NCBI GenBank assembly: GCA_001898625.1
Contig: MKUP01000012.1
Location: 372,001 to 436,000, forward strand
Origin: Burkholderiales bacterium 67-32
Lineage (GTDB): Bacteria > Pseudomonadota > Gammaproteobacteria > Burkholderiales > Burkholderiaceae_B
Length of the DNA stretch: 64,000 bases
Direction: 5' to 3'
In this document: piece after piece, positions 1 to 8,687 of the stretch
Position numbering within the stretch: the first letter of the stretch is position 1
Layout of the letters: each line of letters starts with the position of its first letter
Notes under the pieces: model-generated
The model's database searches: none
The model's input: only the letters and a program-made list of their open reading frames with translations
What the model was told of the DNA's origin: nothing
Position numbers and translations under genes: made by a program

Positions 1-2
1 TA

Positions 3-917
3 CCGGCGCAGGCGTGTCACCGGCACGTCCTGATGTCGGGATCGGTCTATCGCATGGTTGCCGATGTCTGCTGGGACGAATCGAAGCGCGTGCAGGCCAT
101 GGACGAGCAGCGGGTGGAGAGGCAGGTGCTGTCGCCGATGCCCGAACTGCTTTCGTACTGGCTCGATGCCGAAGACGGGGCCAACCTGGCCCGTTTCCTG
201 AACGAGACGATCGCGGAAATGGTGGCGGCGGCGCCGGATCGGTTCGTCGGGTTGGGCACGGTGCCGCTGCAGGATGTGGACACGTCGATCGGCGAACTTG
301 AGTTCCTGATCGGGGAGTTGGGGCTCGCAGGCGTCGAGATAGGAACCAACATCAACGGCGTGGTCTTGGGAGATCCTCGCCTTCGGCCCTTTTTCGAAGC
401 GGCCGAACGGCTCGGCGCCGCGATTTTCGTGCACCCTTTGAGACCGATCGGCACTGAGCGCCTCGTGGGAGAGGGGCTGGTGCAGATTCTCGCCTTTCCG
501 GGGGAAACCGGCCTGGCGGCAGCCTCGCTGGTCACCTCGGGGTTGATGCTGCGCCACCCCGGGCTGCGCATCGCGTTCAGCCATGGCGGCGGAACGCTGG
601 CATCGTTGTTGCCGCGCTTGCAGCATGGATGGGAGGTGAATCCGGCATTGCGCGATTCGATGCCGATGGCGCCGGTCGAAGCCGTGCGGCTGATGTACTA
701 CGACAGCCTGGTCTACGAGACCGATGCGCTGCGGCGGCTCATTCATTGTTTCGGCGAAAGCCAGATCTGTGCCGGTACCGATTATCCGTTTCGCATCCGG
801 GAGCGCGATCCGGTCGGGCAGATCGGAAGGAGCGGGTTGAACGAGCGTGCGCAGGAGCAATTGCTCCGCCTGAATGCCGAGTGCTGGCTGGGCATCCAGG
901 CGAACGAACGGACGTGA
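3..917 (+). CDS. Amidohydrolase family 2 (ACMSD-like), 5' end outside the window
   Basis: The reading frame is open to the first base of the window, so the gene starts upstream and its N-terminal metal-binding HxH strand is missing. The visible ~305 residues are the C-terminal part of a TIM-barrel metal hydrolase/decarboxylase of the aminocarboxymuconate-semialdehyde decarboxylase type. Family landmarks are FVHPLRP (metal His), AFSHGGGTL (second His) and AGTDYPFR, which supplies the catalytic Asp. Members hydrolyse or decarboxylate aromatic-derived acids; the substrate cannot be read here. The stop codon lies inside a hairpin shared with the convergent pcaDC gene. The internal ATG at 33 is unlikely to be the real start because the fold would be incomplete. 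Confidence 0.85.
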   Translation, partial: PAQACHRHVLMSGSVYRMVADVCWDESKRVQAMDEQRVERQVLSPMPELLSYWLDAEDGANLARFLNETIAEMVAAAPDRFVGLGTVPLQDVDTSIGELEFLIGELGLAGVEIGTNINGVVLGDPRLRPFFEAAERLGAAIFVHPLRPIGTERLVGEGLVQILAFPGETGLAAASLVTSGLMLRHPGLRIAFSHGGGTLASLLPRLQHGWEVNPALRDSMPMAPVEAVRLMYYDSLVYETDALRRLIHCFGESQICAGTDYPFRIRERDPVGQIGRSGLNERAQEQLLRLNAECWLGIQANERT

Positions 918-949
918 GGCCGATCCCTCGATAGGGACGGGCCTCACGT
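912..949. terminator. Bidirectional hairpin between convergent genes
   Basis: Perfect 10-bp arms ACGTGAGGCC (912-921) and GGCCTCACGT (940-949) enclose a second small stem (TCCCT/AGGGA). The hairpin overlaps both convergent stop codons. There is no clear T-tract, so termination on either strand is inferred from position and symmetry. Confidence 0.5.
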
Positions 950-2115
950 CACGAGGCCTTATGCTTCTCGATCACCTTGCCGGCCAGGTGGAAGCCGGTG
1001 TTGGCCGCGGGAACGCCGGCATAGATGGCGGCCTGTACCAGCGTTTCCTCGATGACCGCGGGCTCGATGCCGGCGCGCAGCGCGGCGGCCACGTGCATCT
1101 CGAACTCTTCCCAGCGGCCCAGCGCCAGCATCATCGACAGCACGGCGATGCGCCGGGTGGTGTCCTCGAAGCGGCTGGAGGTCCAGACCTCGCCCCAGGC
1201 GTAGCGCGTGATGAAGGCCTGGAAGCGGCGGTTGAAGGGCGTGATCGCGGCGTTGCGGGCGTCGACGTAGGCCGGGCTGAGGACTTCGCGGCGGCGGGCC
1301 ATGCCGTAGTCGTAGCGGTCCTGTTCGGTTTCGACCGGTGGATCGGTCAGGAATTCGACCAGCGTGTCGCAGAATTGCAGCGGCACTTCGCTGGCCGCGA
1401 TGTGGGCGGCGGGCAGCATGCGGGTCGTGGCGCCCGGGATCCGGCCAGCGATGAATTCGCCGGCGGCCGGCGGGGTCGAGACGTCGCGCTCGCCGGTGAC
1501 GACCAGCGTGGGTACCGAAATGCGATGCAGGTCGTCCGCCACCTGCATGTCGCGGATGGCCGCGCAGCAGCCGGTGTAGCCGGTCGCGGACGTTTGCAGG
1601 AAGGTGTTGCGCACGCGCTGGAATGCGATGCTGTTGCGCGCCACGTACTCGGGCGTGAAGAAGCGGCCCATGGCCATGTCGACGATGCTGGCCATGCCGT
1701 TGGCGCGCACGGTCTCGATGCGGGTGCGCCAGGCCTGCGGGTCCATCTGGCAGGAGGTGTTGCACAGCACGAGCCGGCGCAGGCGGCCGGGCTTGTTGAT
1801 GCCGTACCACATGCCGATCATGCCGCCCAGCGATACGCCGGCATAGTCGAAGGTCTCGGCGCCGGCGGCGGTGGCGACGGCGTCCAGGTCGTTGCCCAAC
1901 TGCTCCAGCGTGTAGTCGCCGGCCGGTGCGTCCGAGGCGCCATGGCCGCGCGCATCGAAGCGGATCACGCGGAAGTGGCGCATCAGGCGCGGCAGCACGT
2001 CGTCCCAGACCGCGAAATCGGTGCCGATGGAATTGGCCAGCACCAGCGGCGGCAGGCTTTCGTCGCCGTCGCTGCGCCAGTAGATGCGGGCGTCGCCGCT
2101 GACAACGTGGGGCAT
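949..2115 (-). CDS. pcaDC: Fused 3-oxoadipate enol-lactonase / 4-carboxymuconolactone decarboxylase
   Basis: A 388-residue two-domain enzyme of the protocatechuate branch of the beta-ketoadipate pathway. Residues 1-~260 are an alpha/beta hydrolase (PcaD) with nucleophile Ser95 in GVSLGG, Asp211 in GERD and His238 in PAAHIA. After a short linker, residues ~268-388 are a carboxymuconolactone decarboxylase domain (PcaC) ending in GVPAANTGFH. The protein would catalyse two consecutive steps, from 4-carboxymuconolactone to 3-oxoadipate. It follows pcaB with only 3 bases between the genes, and its AGGAGG ribosome site lies in the pcaB stop region. Such fusions (PcaL) are known in other bacteria. 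Cytoplasmic. pcaGH and pcaIJ are not in the window. Confidence 0.93.
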   Translation of the reverse strand: MPHVVSGDARIYWRSDGDESLPPLVLANSIGTDFAVWDDVLPRLMRHFRVIRFDARGHGASDAPAGDYTLEQLGNDLDAVATAAGAETFDYAGVSLGGMIGMWYGINKPGRLRRLVLCNTSCQMDPQAWRTRIETVRANGMASIVDMAMGRFFTPEYVARNSIAFQRVRNTFLQTSATGYTGCCAAIRDMQVADDLHRISVPTLVVTGERDVSTPPAAGEFIAGRIPGATTRMLPAAHIAASEVPLQFCDTLVEFLTDPPVETEQDRYDYGMARRREVLSPAYVDARNAAITPFNRRFQAFITRYAWGEVWTSSRFEDTTRRIAVLSMMLALGRWEEFEMHVAAALRAGIEPAVIEETLVQAAIYAGVPAANTGFHLAGKVIEKHKAS

Positions 2116-2118
2116 GTT

Positions 2119-3480
2119 CTAGTCCTCCTGGATAAGGTTCTTCTGTTCCTGCCATTGGTACAGCACGGCGCTGCACATGGGCTGGCACGCGGCGATCTGC
2201 GGCTGCGGGCCGGCCAGGATGTCGATGTCCCCGGTGCCGAGCACGGCGGTAACGTCGGGAATCTGCTTGAGCAGCTCGGCCACCGGCGTGCGCTGGGCAA
2301 TGGCCTGTTCACACACTTGACCGACGATGCGCTGCGCCTGGGCCGGCCCCAGCAGGGCCGACAGCCGCAGCGAGAGGCCTTCCGAATAGACGACGCCGTA
2401 CAGGCGGTCGATGTTGGCCTGCATGGCCTGCGCATCGACGCGCACGCACTCGGCGATGTCGACCGCGGCGGCGATGCTGCTGGCCGCCAGGCTGAACAGG
2501 TCGGCCAGCACCGGCAGCGAGTTGGGCCAGGTGCCCAGGCCGCGCTCGTGTTCGGAGGCCAGTTCGCCGGCCAGGATGGAGGCGAGCGCGGGGGCGCGGT
2601 ACGCGGCATCCATCAAATACATGCTGGAGACGGGATTGCGCTTGTGCGGCATGGCCGACGATCCGCCGCGGCCTTCGCCCGTGGGTTCGAAGGCCTCGGC
2701 CACCTCGGCCTGCATGAGAAGGGATATGTCGCGGCCGATCTTGCCCAGCGCGCCGCACAGAATGGCCAGCTCGCTGCCCAGCCGGGCCAGACGGTCGCGC
2801 CCGCCCTGCCACGAGATGGCGGGTACGCGCAGGCCCAGCCGGTCGGCCAGTGCGCGCGCGACGCGCTGGCCTTCGCCGTAGTGGGTGGCCAGCGTGCCGT
2901 TGGCGCCGCCGAACTGCAGCGTGCAGGCTTCGTCGCCCGCGCGCTTGAGCGCCACGCTGCTGCGGCCCGCGGCATCCAGCCAGCCGGCGACCTTCCAGCC
3001 GAAAGTGACCGGCGCGGCGGGCTGGATCAACGTGCGGCCCAGCAGCGGCGTGCGCCGGTGGGCCTCGATCTGCGTGGCCAGCGCATCGCCCAGCCGGACC
3101 AGCTCGGCCCGCAGCAGGTCCAGCGACTGCCGGGCCAGCGTGACCATCGCGGTATCGGCAAGGTCCTGGCTGGTCGAGCCGTAGTGCACGTAGGCGGCGG
3201 CGCCTTCGTTCCGTTTGCCCACTGCGGCCTTGAGCATCTTGACCAGCGGAATGGCCAGGGTGCCGGCCACGCGGGCATCGGCCGCCAGCTTGCCGGCGTC
3301 GAGCGAGAAGGATGAGCAGGTATCGATGATGGTCGTGGCCGCGTCGGCCGGGATGACGCCGCAGTCGCGCTGCGCGGCGGCCAGTTCGGCCTCGAAGCGG
3401 ATCATGGCGGCGACCACCGCCTGGTCGGTCCAGATGGCCCGGATGGCCGGGGTCGAGAAGAAGGCGTTGAGAGCGTCCAT
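2119..3480 (-). CDS. pcaB: 3-carboxy-cis,cis-muconate cycloisomerase
   Basis: A 453-residue member of the fumarase/aspartase superfamily that lactonises 3-carboxy-cis,cis-muconate, the step before PcaC. The superfamily signature GSSAMPHKRNP is at residues 273-283, and the second conserved region YGSTSQD at about 100-106. The frame is open further upstream to 3597, but the start MDALNAFF at 3480 fits PcaB homologues and keeps the palindrome at 3581-3598 outside the gene. It is the first gene of a two-gene pcaB-pcaDC operon. The intergenic region to the divergent tartrate dehydratase is 195 bp. Confidence 0.93.
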   Translation of the reverse strand: MDALNAFFSTPAIRAIWTDQAVVAAMIRFEAELAAAQRDCGVIPADAATTIIDTCSSFSLDAGKLAADARVAGTLAIPLVKMLKAAVGKRNEGAAAYVHYGSTSQDLADTAMVTLARQSLDLLRAELVRLGDALATQIEAHRRTPLLGRTLIQPAAPVTFGWKVAGWLDAAGRSSVALKRAGDEACTLQFGGANGTLATHYGEGQRVARALADRLGLRVPAISWQGGRDRLARLGSELAILCGALGKIGRDISLLMQAEVAEAFEPTGEGRGGSSAMPHKRNPVSSMYLMDAAYRAPALASILAGELASEHERGLGTWPNSLPVLADLFSLAASSIAAAVDIAECVRVDAQAMQANIDRLYGVVYSEGLSLRLSALLGPAQAQRIVGQVCEQAIAQRTPVAELLKQIPDVTAVLGTGDIDILAGPQPQIAACQPMCSAVLYQWQEQKNLIQED

Positions 3481-3580
3481 GGGGAAGGCCGTATCGGAAG
3501 GGCCGCGGCGGCGGCCGGACTGGGCATGACGATAGCATGGCGGGTCACGGGTTTTCCCCTGGCCCTGCGGTTCCTTGACT

Positions 3581-3598
3581 AATGCACACGTGTGCATT
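3581..3598. promoter_or_regulatory. 18-bp perfect palindrome, LacI-type operator candidate
   Basis: AATGCACAC followed directly by its exact inverse GTGTGCATT. Even symmetry with a central CG is the classic format of LacI/GalR operators. It sits between divergent pcaB (start 3480) and the tartrate dehydratase gene (start 3676). The run that begins at 3676 ends with a LacI-family gene (8688). That this LacI binds here is inference. Confidence 0.6.
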
Positions 3599-3675
3599 TA
3601 TCCTGGCGGCCAGGATGAAAAAGAAGCGGCCGCCGTTGTGCGGCCGCCAGCGCCACCCCACAGGAAAGAGGCACC

Positions 3676-4842
3676 ATGATCATCAAGGAGCTGCGGGAAC
3701 TCACGGTCCCGCTGCGCGGCAACATCTCCAACGCCTTGGTCAATTTCTCCGAGCACACCGTCTCGCTGGTGGCGGTCGTTACCGACGTCGTGCGCAACGG
3801 CAAGCCGGTCACCGGCATCGCTTTCGACTCCATCGGCCGCTACGCCCAGGGAGGCCTGCTGCGTGAGCGCTTCTTCCCGCGCCTGCTGGCCGCACGCCCG
3901 GAATCCCTGCTGGATGAATCGGGCCGCCGCTTCGATCCGGCCAAGGTGCACGCCTGCGCGATGCGCAACGAAAAGCCCGGCGGCCACGGCGACCGGGCGG
4001 CAGCGGTGGCCGCGCTGGAGCTGGCGTTCTGGGACCTGAACGCCAAGCTGGACGACGAACCGGCATTCCAGACCATCAGCCGCGCGCATGGAGTCTCGCG
4101 CGTGCGCGATGACGTGGACGTCTATGCCGCGGGCGGCTACTACTATCCCGGCGATCCGTGCGCCATCCTGCGCGACGAACTGCAGCGCTACCGCGACATG
4201 GGCTTTTCGGCCTTCAAGATGAAGATAGGCGGCGCCGACCTGGCCACCGATGTGGCGCGCGTCGAGGCGGCGCTGGAGGTCGCGGGCGACGGGTCCAGGC
4301 TGGCGGTCGATGCCAACGGCCGCTTCTCGGTGGACGAGGCGGCGGCCTATGCGAAGGCCATGGCACCTTTCGGGCTGCGCTGGTTCGAAGAAGCCTGCGA
4401 CCCGCTGGACTTCGATGCCAATCGCCGCTTCATCGAAGGCTATCCGGGCGCGGTGGCCACGGGCGAGAACCTGTTCTCGGCCGCCGACGTGCGCAACCTG
4501 TTGCGCTTCGGCGGCATGCGGGCGGACCGGGACATCTTCCAGATGGACGCGGGGCTGAGCTACGGGCTGACGGAATATGGCCGCATCCTGGCCGAGATGG
4601 ACGCGCACGGCTATCGGCGCGCGCAGCTTTATCCCCATGGCGGCCATCTGATCAATCTGCATATCGCCGTGGGACTGGAACTGGGCGGCTGCGAGGCCTA
4701 TCCCGGCGTGTTCCAGCCCTTCGGCGGCTATTGCGACGAATGCGTGGCGGGCGATGGCCGCATCGCGCCGTCGGGCGCACCGGGCTTCGGGCTGGAGCGC
4801 AAGCCGGAGCTGCGCGAGGCGATCGGACAACTGCTGGCGTGA
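3676..4842 (+). CDS. tarD: D(-)-tartrate dehydratase-like enolase-superfamily enzyme
   Basis: A 388-residue mandelate racemase/muconate-lactonising family protein. Catalytic residues visible are the KMK motif (Lys181, Lys183), metal ligands Asp212, Glu238 and Glu264, and His321 in YPHGGH. These positions are one less than those I recall for Bradyrhizobium TarD, and segments such as NEKPGGHG, YAAGGYYYPG and ATGENLFS match that family closely. TarD dehydrates D-tartrate to oxaloacetate. It is the first gene of a rightward run with a reductase, an aconitase-type hydratase pair and a Bug receptor. Start chosen at ATG 3676 after GAAAGAGG. The exact sugar/hydroxy-acid substrate is inferred from sequence only. 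Confidence 0.82.
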   Translation: MIIKELRELTVPLRGNISNALVNFSEHTVSLVAVVTDVVRNGKPVTGIAFDSIGRYAQGGLLRERFFPRLLAARPESLLDESGRRFDPAKVHACAMRNEKPGGHGDRAAAVAALELAFWDLNAKLDDEPAFQTISRAHGVSRVRDDVDVYAAGGYYYPGDPCAILRDELQRYRDMGFSAFKMKIGGADLATDVARVEAALEVAGDGSRLAVDANGRFSVDEAAAYAKAMAPFGLRWFEEACDPLDFDANRRFIEGYPGAVATGENLFSAADVRNLLRFGGMRADRDIFQMDAGLSYGLTEYGRILAEMDAHGYRRAQLYPHGGHLINLHIAVGLELGGCEAYPGVFQPFGGYCDECVAGDGRIAPSGAPGFGLERKPELREAIGQLLA

Positions 4843-4853
4843 AGGAGACGCGT

Positions 4854-5774
4854 ATGAAGATCCTGGTGATGGGTTGCGGGGCCATGGGCTCCATCTATGC
4901 CGGCCTTCTGGCGGGCAGCGGCAACGAGGTGGTGGCGGTGGACACCTGGCGCGAGCACGTCGCCGCCATGCGCGACCACGGCCTGCGGGTGGAAGGGGCA
5001 AGCGGCGATCGGGTGGTGAAGGTGCGCGCGCTGGAGCAGGTGCCGAACGAGGCCATGGACCTGATCGTGGTGGCGGTCAAGGCCGCGCACGTGGCCGAGG
5101 CGGCGGGCCGGCTGGTTCCGGCCGTGGGGCCGGACACGCGGGTGCTGACCATCCAGAACGGCATGGGCAGCGCGGACCTGGTGGCGCGGGCGGTGGGCGC
5201 GGAGCGGGTGGCGGTGGGCATCGCCGGCGGTTTCGGCGCGCAGATGCGCGGTCCGGGCCACACCTTCCACAACGGGATGGAAATCATCCGCCTGGGGGCC
5301 TACTCGACGCTGGCGCGCGGGCAAGTGGACGCCATCGCCGACTTGTGGTGCGCGGCCGGCTTCAAGGCCGAGGCCGTGGACAACATCGCCGTCATGCAGT
5401 GGGAGAAGCTGATCTGCAACGTCGCCTACAGCGCGCCGTGCGCGCTGACCGGCATGACGGTGGGCGAGGTCATGGACGACGCCGACATGGGGCCGGTCAG
5501 CCGGGCCGCGGCGGTCGAGGCCTGGGAAGTCGCCCGGGCGCGTGGCGTGGCCCTGGCCGTCCAGGATCCGGTGGCTCATGTACGAGCCTTCGGCGCGAAG
5601 ATTCCCGACGCCAGGCCCTCGCTGCTGCAGGACCTGGAGAACGGGCGACCCACCGAGATCGACGTCATCAACGGCGCCGTGCCCCGGGAAGCGGCGCTGG
5701 CGGGCATGCAGGCCCCGGTCAACGCGACGCTGACGGCGCTGGTCCGCCAGCGCGAGCGCCGGGCGGCGCGTTGA
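4854..5774 (+). CDS. Ketopantoate reductase (ApbA/PanE) family oxidoreductase
   Basis: A 306-residue NAD(P)-dependent 2-hydroxyacid dehydrogenase-like protein. The N-terminus has the Rossmann motif GCGAMGSIYAG, and the C-terminal helical domain has the conserved catalytic Lys in QWEKLICN. The start is ATG 4854, 11 bases after the tarD stop and preceded by GGAG; the open frame extends upstream inside tarD but that part is spurious. In catabolic operons members of this family often reduce 2-keto acids other than ketopantoate. Placement behind a tartrate dehydratase suggests a 2-oxo or 2-hydroxy acid intermediate, so I do not call it panE. Confidence 0.83.
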   Translation: MKILVMGCGAMGSIYAGLLAGSGNEVVAVDTWREHVAAMRDHGLRVEGASGDRVVKVRALEQVPNEAMDLIVVAVKAAHVAEAAGRLVPAVGPDTRVLTIQNGMGSADLVARAVGAERVAVGIAGGFGAQMRGPGHTFHNGMEIIRLGAYSTLARGQVDAIADLWCAAGFKAEAVDNIAVMQWEKLICNVAYSAPCALTGMTVGEVMDDADMGPVSRAAAVEAWEVARARGVALAVQDPVAHVRAFGAKIPDARPSLLQDLENGRPTEIDVINGAVPREAALAGMQAPVNATLTALVRQRERRAAR

Positions 5775-5793
5775 TGGCATCCGGGAGCCGGCC

Positions 5794-7053
5794 ATGGGCA
5801 TGACCGCCACCGAGAAGATCTTCGCCCGCCACGCCGGACGCGACCGGGTGCGCCCGGGCGAGATCGTGACGGCCCGGGTCGACCGCGCGCTGCTGAACGA
5901 CATCAGCGGGCCGATCGCCTTCGAGCGGCTGGCGCAGATGGGCGTGGCGCGGCTGCGCGATCCGGATCTGGCGGTGCTGGTGGGGGATCATTTCGCGCCG
6001 CCCAAGGACGTGGCCTCGGCCCGCGCGCTGCGTTCGCTCCAGCGTTTCGCCGACGAGCACGGCGTGCGGCACCACTACGACATCGGCACGGGCGGGATCG
6101 AACACACGCTGCTGCCCGAGCTGGGGCTGGTGCGTCCGGGGGACCTGATCGTCGGCGGCGATTCCCATACCTGCACCTATGGCGCGTTCGGCGCGATCGG
6201 CATAGGCATGGGATCCACCGACATCGCGGCGGCGCTGGCGATGGGCGAGCTGTGGTTCACCGTTCCGGCCACGCTGCGCATCGAGTTCCGTGGCGCGCGG
6301 CGGCCCTATGTGACCGGCAAGGACCTCATCCTGCACCTGCTCCAGCGCCTGGGCGTGGACGGGGCGGCCTACCAGAGCATGGAGTTCGGCGGCCCGGGCA
6401 TGGCGGGACTGGGCATGGACGAGCGCATGGCCCTGTGCAACATGGCGGTGGAGGCGGGCGCCAAGACCTGCATCGTACCGCCCGACGACACGACCCGGGC
6501 GTGGGCGCTGAGCGCGCCCGGCGGCGCGGGCGTGATCGAGCACGGAGATGCGGACGCCGTCTACGCGGACCGCCTGGACGTGGCGCTGGAGACGCTGCCG
6601 GTCCTGTGCGCCCAGCCCTACTCGCCCGGCAACGTGGCGCCGGTGGCCGAGGTGCGCGGCGTGCGCGTGGACCAGGCCTACATCGGCAATTGCGCCAACG
6701 GCACGCTGACCGACCTGCGCCAGGCCGCGGCCATCTTGCGCGGCCGCAAGGTGGCGCGCGGCGTGCGCTGCGTGGTCGTGCCGGCCACGCGGAATATCTA
6801 CCGGCAGGCGCTGGCCGAAGGGCTGATCGACATTTTCGCCGAGGCCGGCGCGCTGGTGTCGCCGTCGACCTGCGGCGCCTGCGCCGGGCTGAGCACCGGC
6901 GTGCTGGCCGAAGGCCAGGTCTGCGTGGCGACCACCAACCGCAATTACCGCGGCCGCATGGGGGACCCCGATTCCCAGGTCTACCTGGCCAACGCCCACG
7001 TCGCGGCGGCCAGCGCCGTGGCGGGCGAGCTCATCCATCCGGAGGCGCTGTGA
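5794..7053 (+). CDS. Aconitase-superfamily hydratase, large subunit (LeuC/DmdA-like)
   Basis: A 419-residue large subunit of an isopropylmalate-isomerase-type [4Fe-4S] (de)hydratase. The three expected cluster cysteines are Cys300 (IGNCANG), Cys360 and Cys363 (STCGAC). The substrate-binding segment GGDSHTCTYGAFG is at 122-134. At ~420 residues it is the short form typical of homoaconitase-like and 2,3-dimethylmalate dehydratase-like enzymes, not the ~470-residue LeuC. Its partner small subunit overlaps the stop codon (GTGA). MTATEKIF at 5800 is an alternative start. Substrate unknown; the context argues for catabolism of a hydroxy-diacid. Confidence 0.85.
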   Translation: MGMTATEKIFARHAGRDRVRPGEIVTARVDRALLNDISGPIAFERLAQMGVARLRDPDLAVLVGDHFAPPKDVASARALRSLQRFADEHGVRHHYDIGTGGIEHTLLPELGLVRPGDLIVGGDSHTCTYGAFGAIGIGMGSTDIAAALAMGELWFTVPATLRIEFRGARRPYVTGKDLILHLLQRLGVDGAAYQSMEFGGPGMAGLGMDERMALCNMAVEAGAKTCIVPPDDTTRAWALSAPGGAGVIEHGDADAVYADRLDVALETLPVLCAQPYSPGNVAPVAEVRGVRVDQAYIGNCANGTLTDLRQAAAILRGRKVARGVRCVVVPATRNIYRQALAEGLIDIFAEAGALVSPSTCGACAGLSTGVLAEGQVCVATTNRNYRGRMGDPDSQVYLANAHVAAASAVAGELIHPEAL

Positions 7054-7553
7054 CGCAAGCGAGCGCGACGGTGCGCCGGTTCGGCGACGACATCGATACC
7101 GACGTCATCATCCCCGCCATCTACCTGACCTCGCATCGCCCCGAGGTGCTGGCCCGCCACTGCATGGAGCCGCTGGACCCGGAGTTCGCCGCCAGGGTGC
7201 GGCCGGGCGACGTGCTGGTCGCGGGCCGCAACTTCGGCTGCGGTTCGTCGCGCGAGCATGCGGTGCTGGCGCTCCAGGCGGCCGGCATCTCGTGCGTGGT
7301 GGCCGAGAGCTTCGCCCGCATCTTTTTTCGCAATGCGCTCAACAACGGGCTGCCGCTGGTTGTCTGTCCGGACGCGGTCCGCGACGCCCGCGAAGGCGAC
7401 GCGATCCGGGTGGACCTGGACGGCGGACAGGTGTGGCTGGGCGCGCGCGCCTATCCGTTTCCCGTCCATCCGCCCTTCCTGGCCGGCATGATCCGGCAAG
7501 GCGGGCTGGTGGAATACGTCAGGCGGCGACTGGCCGAGACCGGTCCGGACTGA
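7050..7553 (+). CDS. Aconitase-superfamily hydratase, small subunit (LeuD-like)
   Basis: A 167-residue swivelling domain protein. It starts with GTG at 7050, overlapping the large-subunit stop by four bases, which indicates translational coupling. It has the family signature [13 protein letters not shown] and the segment [14 protein letters not shown]. The loop that sets substrate specificity in this family reads AIYLTSHRP here. It pairs with the large subunit at 5794 to form the active hydratase. The longer open frame that contains it, starting near 6252, is an artefact inside the large-subunit gene. Confidence 0.85.
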   Translation: MTQASATVRRFGDDIDTDVIIPAIYLTSHRPEVLARHCMEPLDPEFAARVRPGDVLVAGRNFGCGSSREHAVLALQAAGISCVVAESFARIFFRNALNNGLPLVVCPDAVRDAREGDAIRVDLDGGQVWLGARAYPFPVHPPFLAGMIRQGGLVEYVRRRLAETGPD

Positions 7554-7591
7554 CTCACCATCGAGGCGCATAGACGCCAGAGGAGACACGT

Positions 7592-8605
7592 ATGGATTTC
7601 CACCCCCGACGATGCGGCCGCCGGCGGCGCCTCGCGCTTGCCGCCGGACTGCTGCCCGCGCTGCTGCTGGCGGCCCCAGGACTGGCGTCCGCCCAGGCCG
7701 CCGCACGCTATCCCGACAAGCCCATCCGCCTGATCGTGCCGTTCGCGGTGGGCGGGACCAGCGACGTGTTCGCACGGCTGGTCGGCCAGAGGCTCTCCAC
7801 CGCCTTCGGCCAGCAGGTCGTGGTCGAGAACCGGCCGGGCGCCAACGGCAACATCGGCACGGACATCGTCGCCAAGGCCGAGCCGGACGGCTATACGCTG
7901 CTGTTCGCGGCCGACGGCACCATGGTGATCAACCCCAGCCTGTACGAGAAGCTGCCCTTCAACGTCGAGCGCGACCTTGCGCCGGTGTCGCGGGTGGTGC
8001 TGGTGCCGCTGATCATCGTCGCCAATCCGCAATTGAAGGCCTCCACGCTGCCCGAACTCGTAGCCCTGGGCAAGCGCGCCGACGCCGACCTGGATTTCTC
8101 GTCCGCGGGGCTGGGCAGCACCGGTCATCTGGCGGGCGAACTGCTGAAGTCGCGCACGGGCATGCGCATGTCGCACGTGGCCTACAAGGGCGGCGGGCAG
8201 GCGGTCACGGACGTGGTGGGCGGGCAGGTGCCGCTGCTGGTGACGGCGCTGGCCACCGCCGACCCGTTCATCAAGAGCGGCAAGCTCAAGGCCATCGCGA
8301 TGACCTCCGGGCAGCGCGCGGCCGGGGCGCCCGGCATCCCTACCGTGGCCGAGGGCGGCGTCCCGGGCTTTGACGTTTCGTCGTGGTACGGCATCCTCGC
8401 GCCGGCCCGCACGCCCACCCCCGTCATCGAAAAGCTGCATGCCGAACTGGTGCGCATCCTGCAGGCCGACGACGTGCGGCGCCGCTTCCAGGAGCTGGGG
8501 GGCGAGCCCATCGGCGATACGCCTAAGGCCTTCGCCGGCGTGATCAAGGACGATCTGGCCAAGTGGGCGCGCATCGTCAAGGACGCCGGCATCAGCGTGC
8601 AATAG
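7592..8605 (+). CDS. Bug family (TctC-like) periplasmic solute receptor 1
   Basis: A 337-residue periplasmic binding protein. A basic N-terminus and hydrophobic stretch end in LASAQA (cleavage near residue 34). The Bug ligand motifs follow: IRLIVPFAVGGTSDV, in which the backbone binds a carboxylate, and the EPDGYTLLF loop. SHVAYKGGGQ and the C-terminal EKLHAELVRI helix complete the fold. It ends the tartrate dehydratase/hydratase run, so its ligand is probably the carboxylic acid that this run degrades. No TctA/TctB partner is nearby. Confidence 0.92.
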   Translation: MDFHPRRCGRRRRLALAAGLLPALLLAAPGLASAQAAARYPDKPIRLIVPFAVGGTSDVFARLVGQRLSTAFGQQVVVENRPGANGNIGTDIVAKAEPDGYTLLFAADGTMVINPSLYEKLPFNVERDLAPVSRVVLVPLIIVANPQLKASTLPELVALGKRADADLDFSSAGLGSTGHLAGELLKSRTGMRMSHVAYKGGGQAVTDVVGGQVPLLVTALATADPFIKSGKLKAIAMTSGQRAAGAPGIPTVAEGGVPGFDVSSWYGILAPARTPTPVIEKLHAELVRILQADDVRRRFQELGGEPIGDTPKAFAGVIKDDLAKWARIVKDAGISVQ

Positions 8606-8620
8606 CCGCGTATCCGGCGT

Positions 8621-8650
8621 GCCCGCCTGCCCGTGCGTGGACAGGCGGGC
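8621..8650 (+). terminator. GC-rich hairpin after Bug gene
   Basis: Nine-bp arms GCCCGCCTG (8621-8629) and CAGGCGGGC (8642-8650) lie between the Bug stop and the lacI-type start. No T-tract follows, so it may only weaken read-through. A -10-like TACACT occurs just after it (8654-8659), which could start lacI transcription. Confidence 0.4.
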
Positions 8651-8687
8651 GGGTACACTCTGGGCACCGGATGCCCACAGGAAGCCC

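Noticed and set aside
874-3315. 813-codon open frame on the plus strand
   Set aside because: Antiparallel to pcaDC and pcaB, whose catalytic motifs are unmistakable; its His/Gly/Ala/Arg-rich composition is a high-GC shadow.
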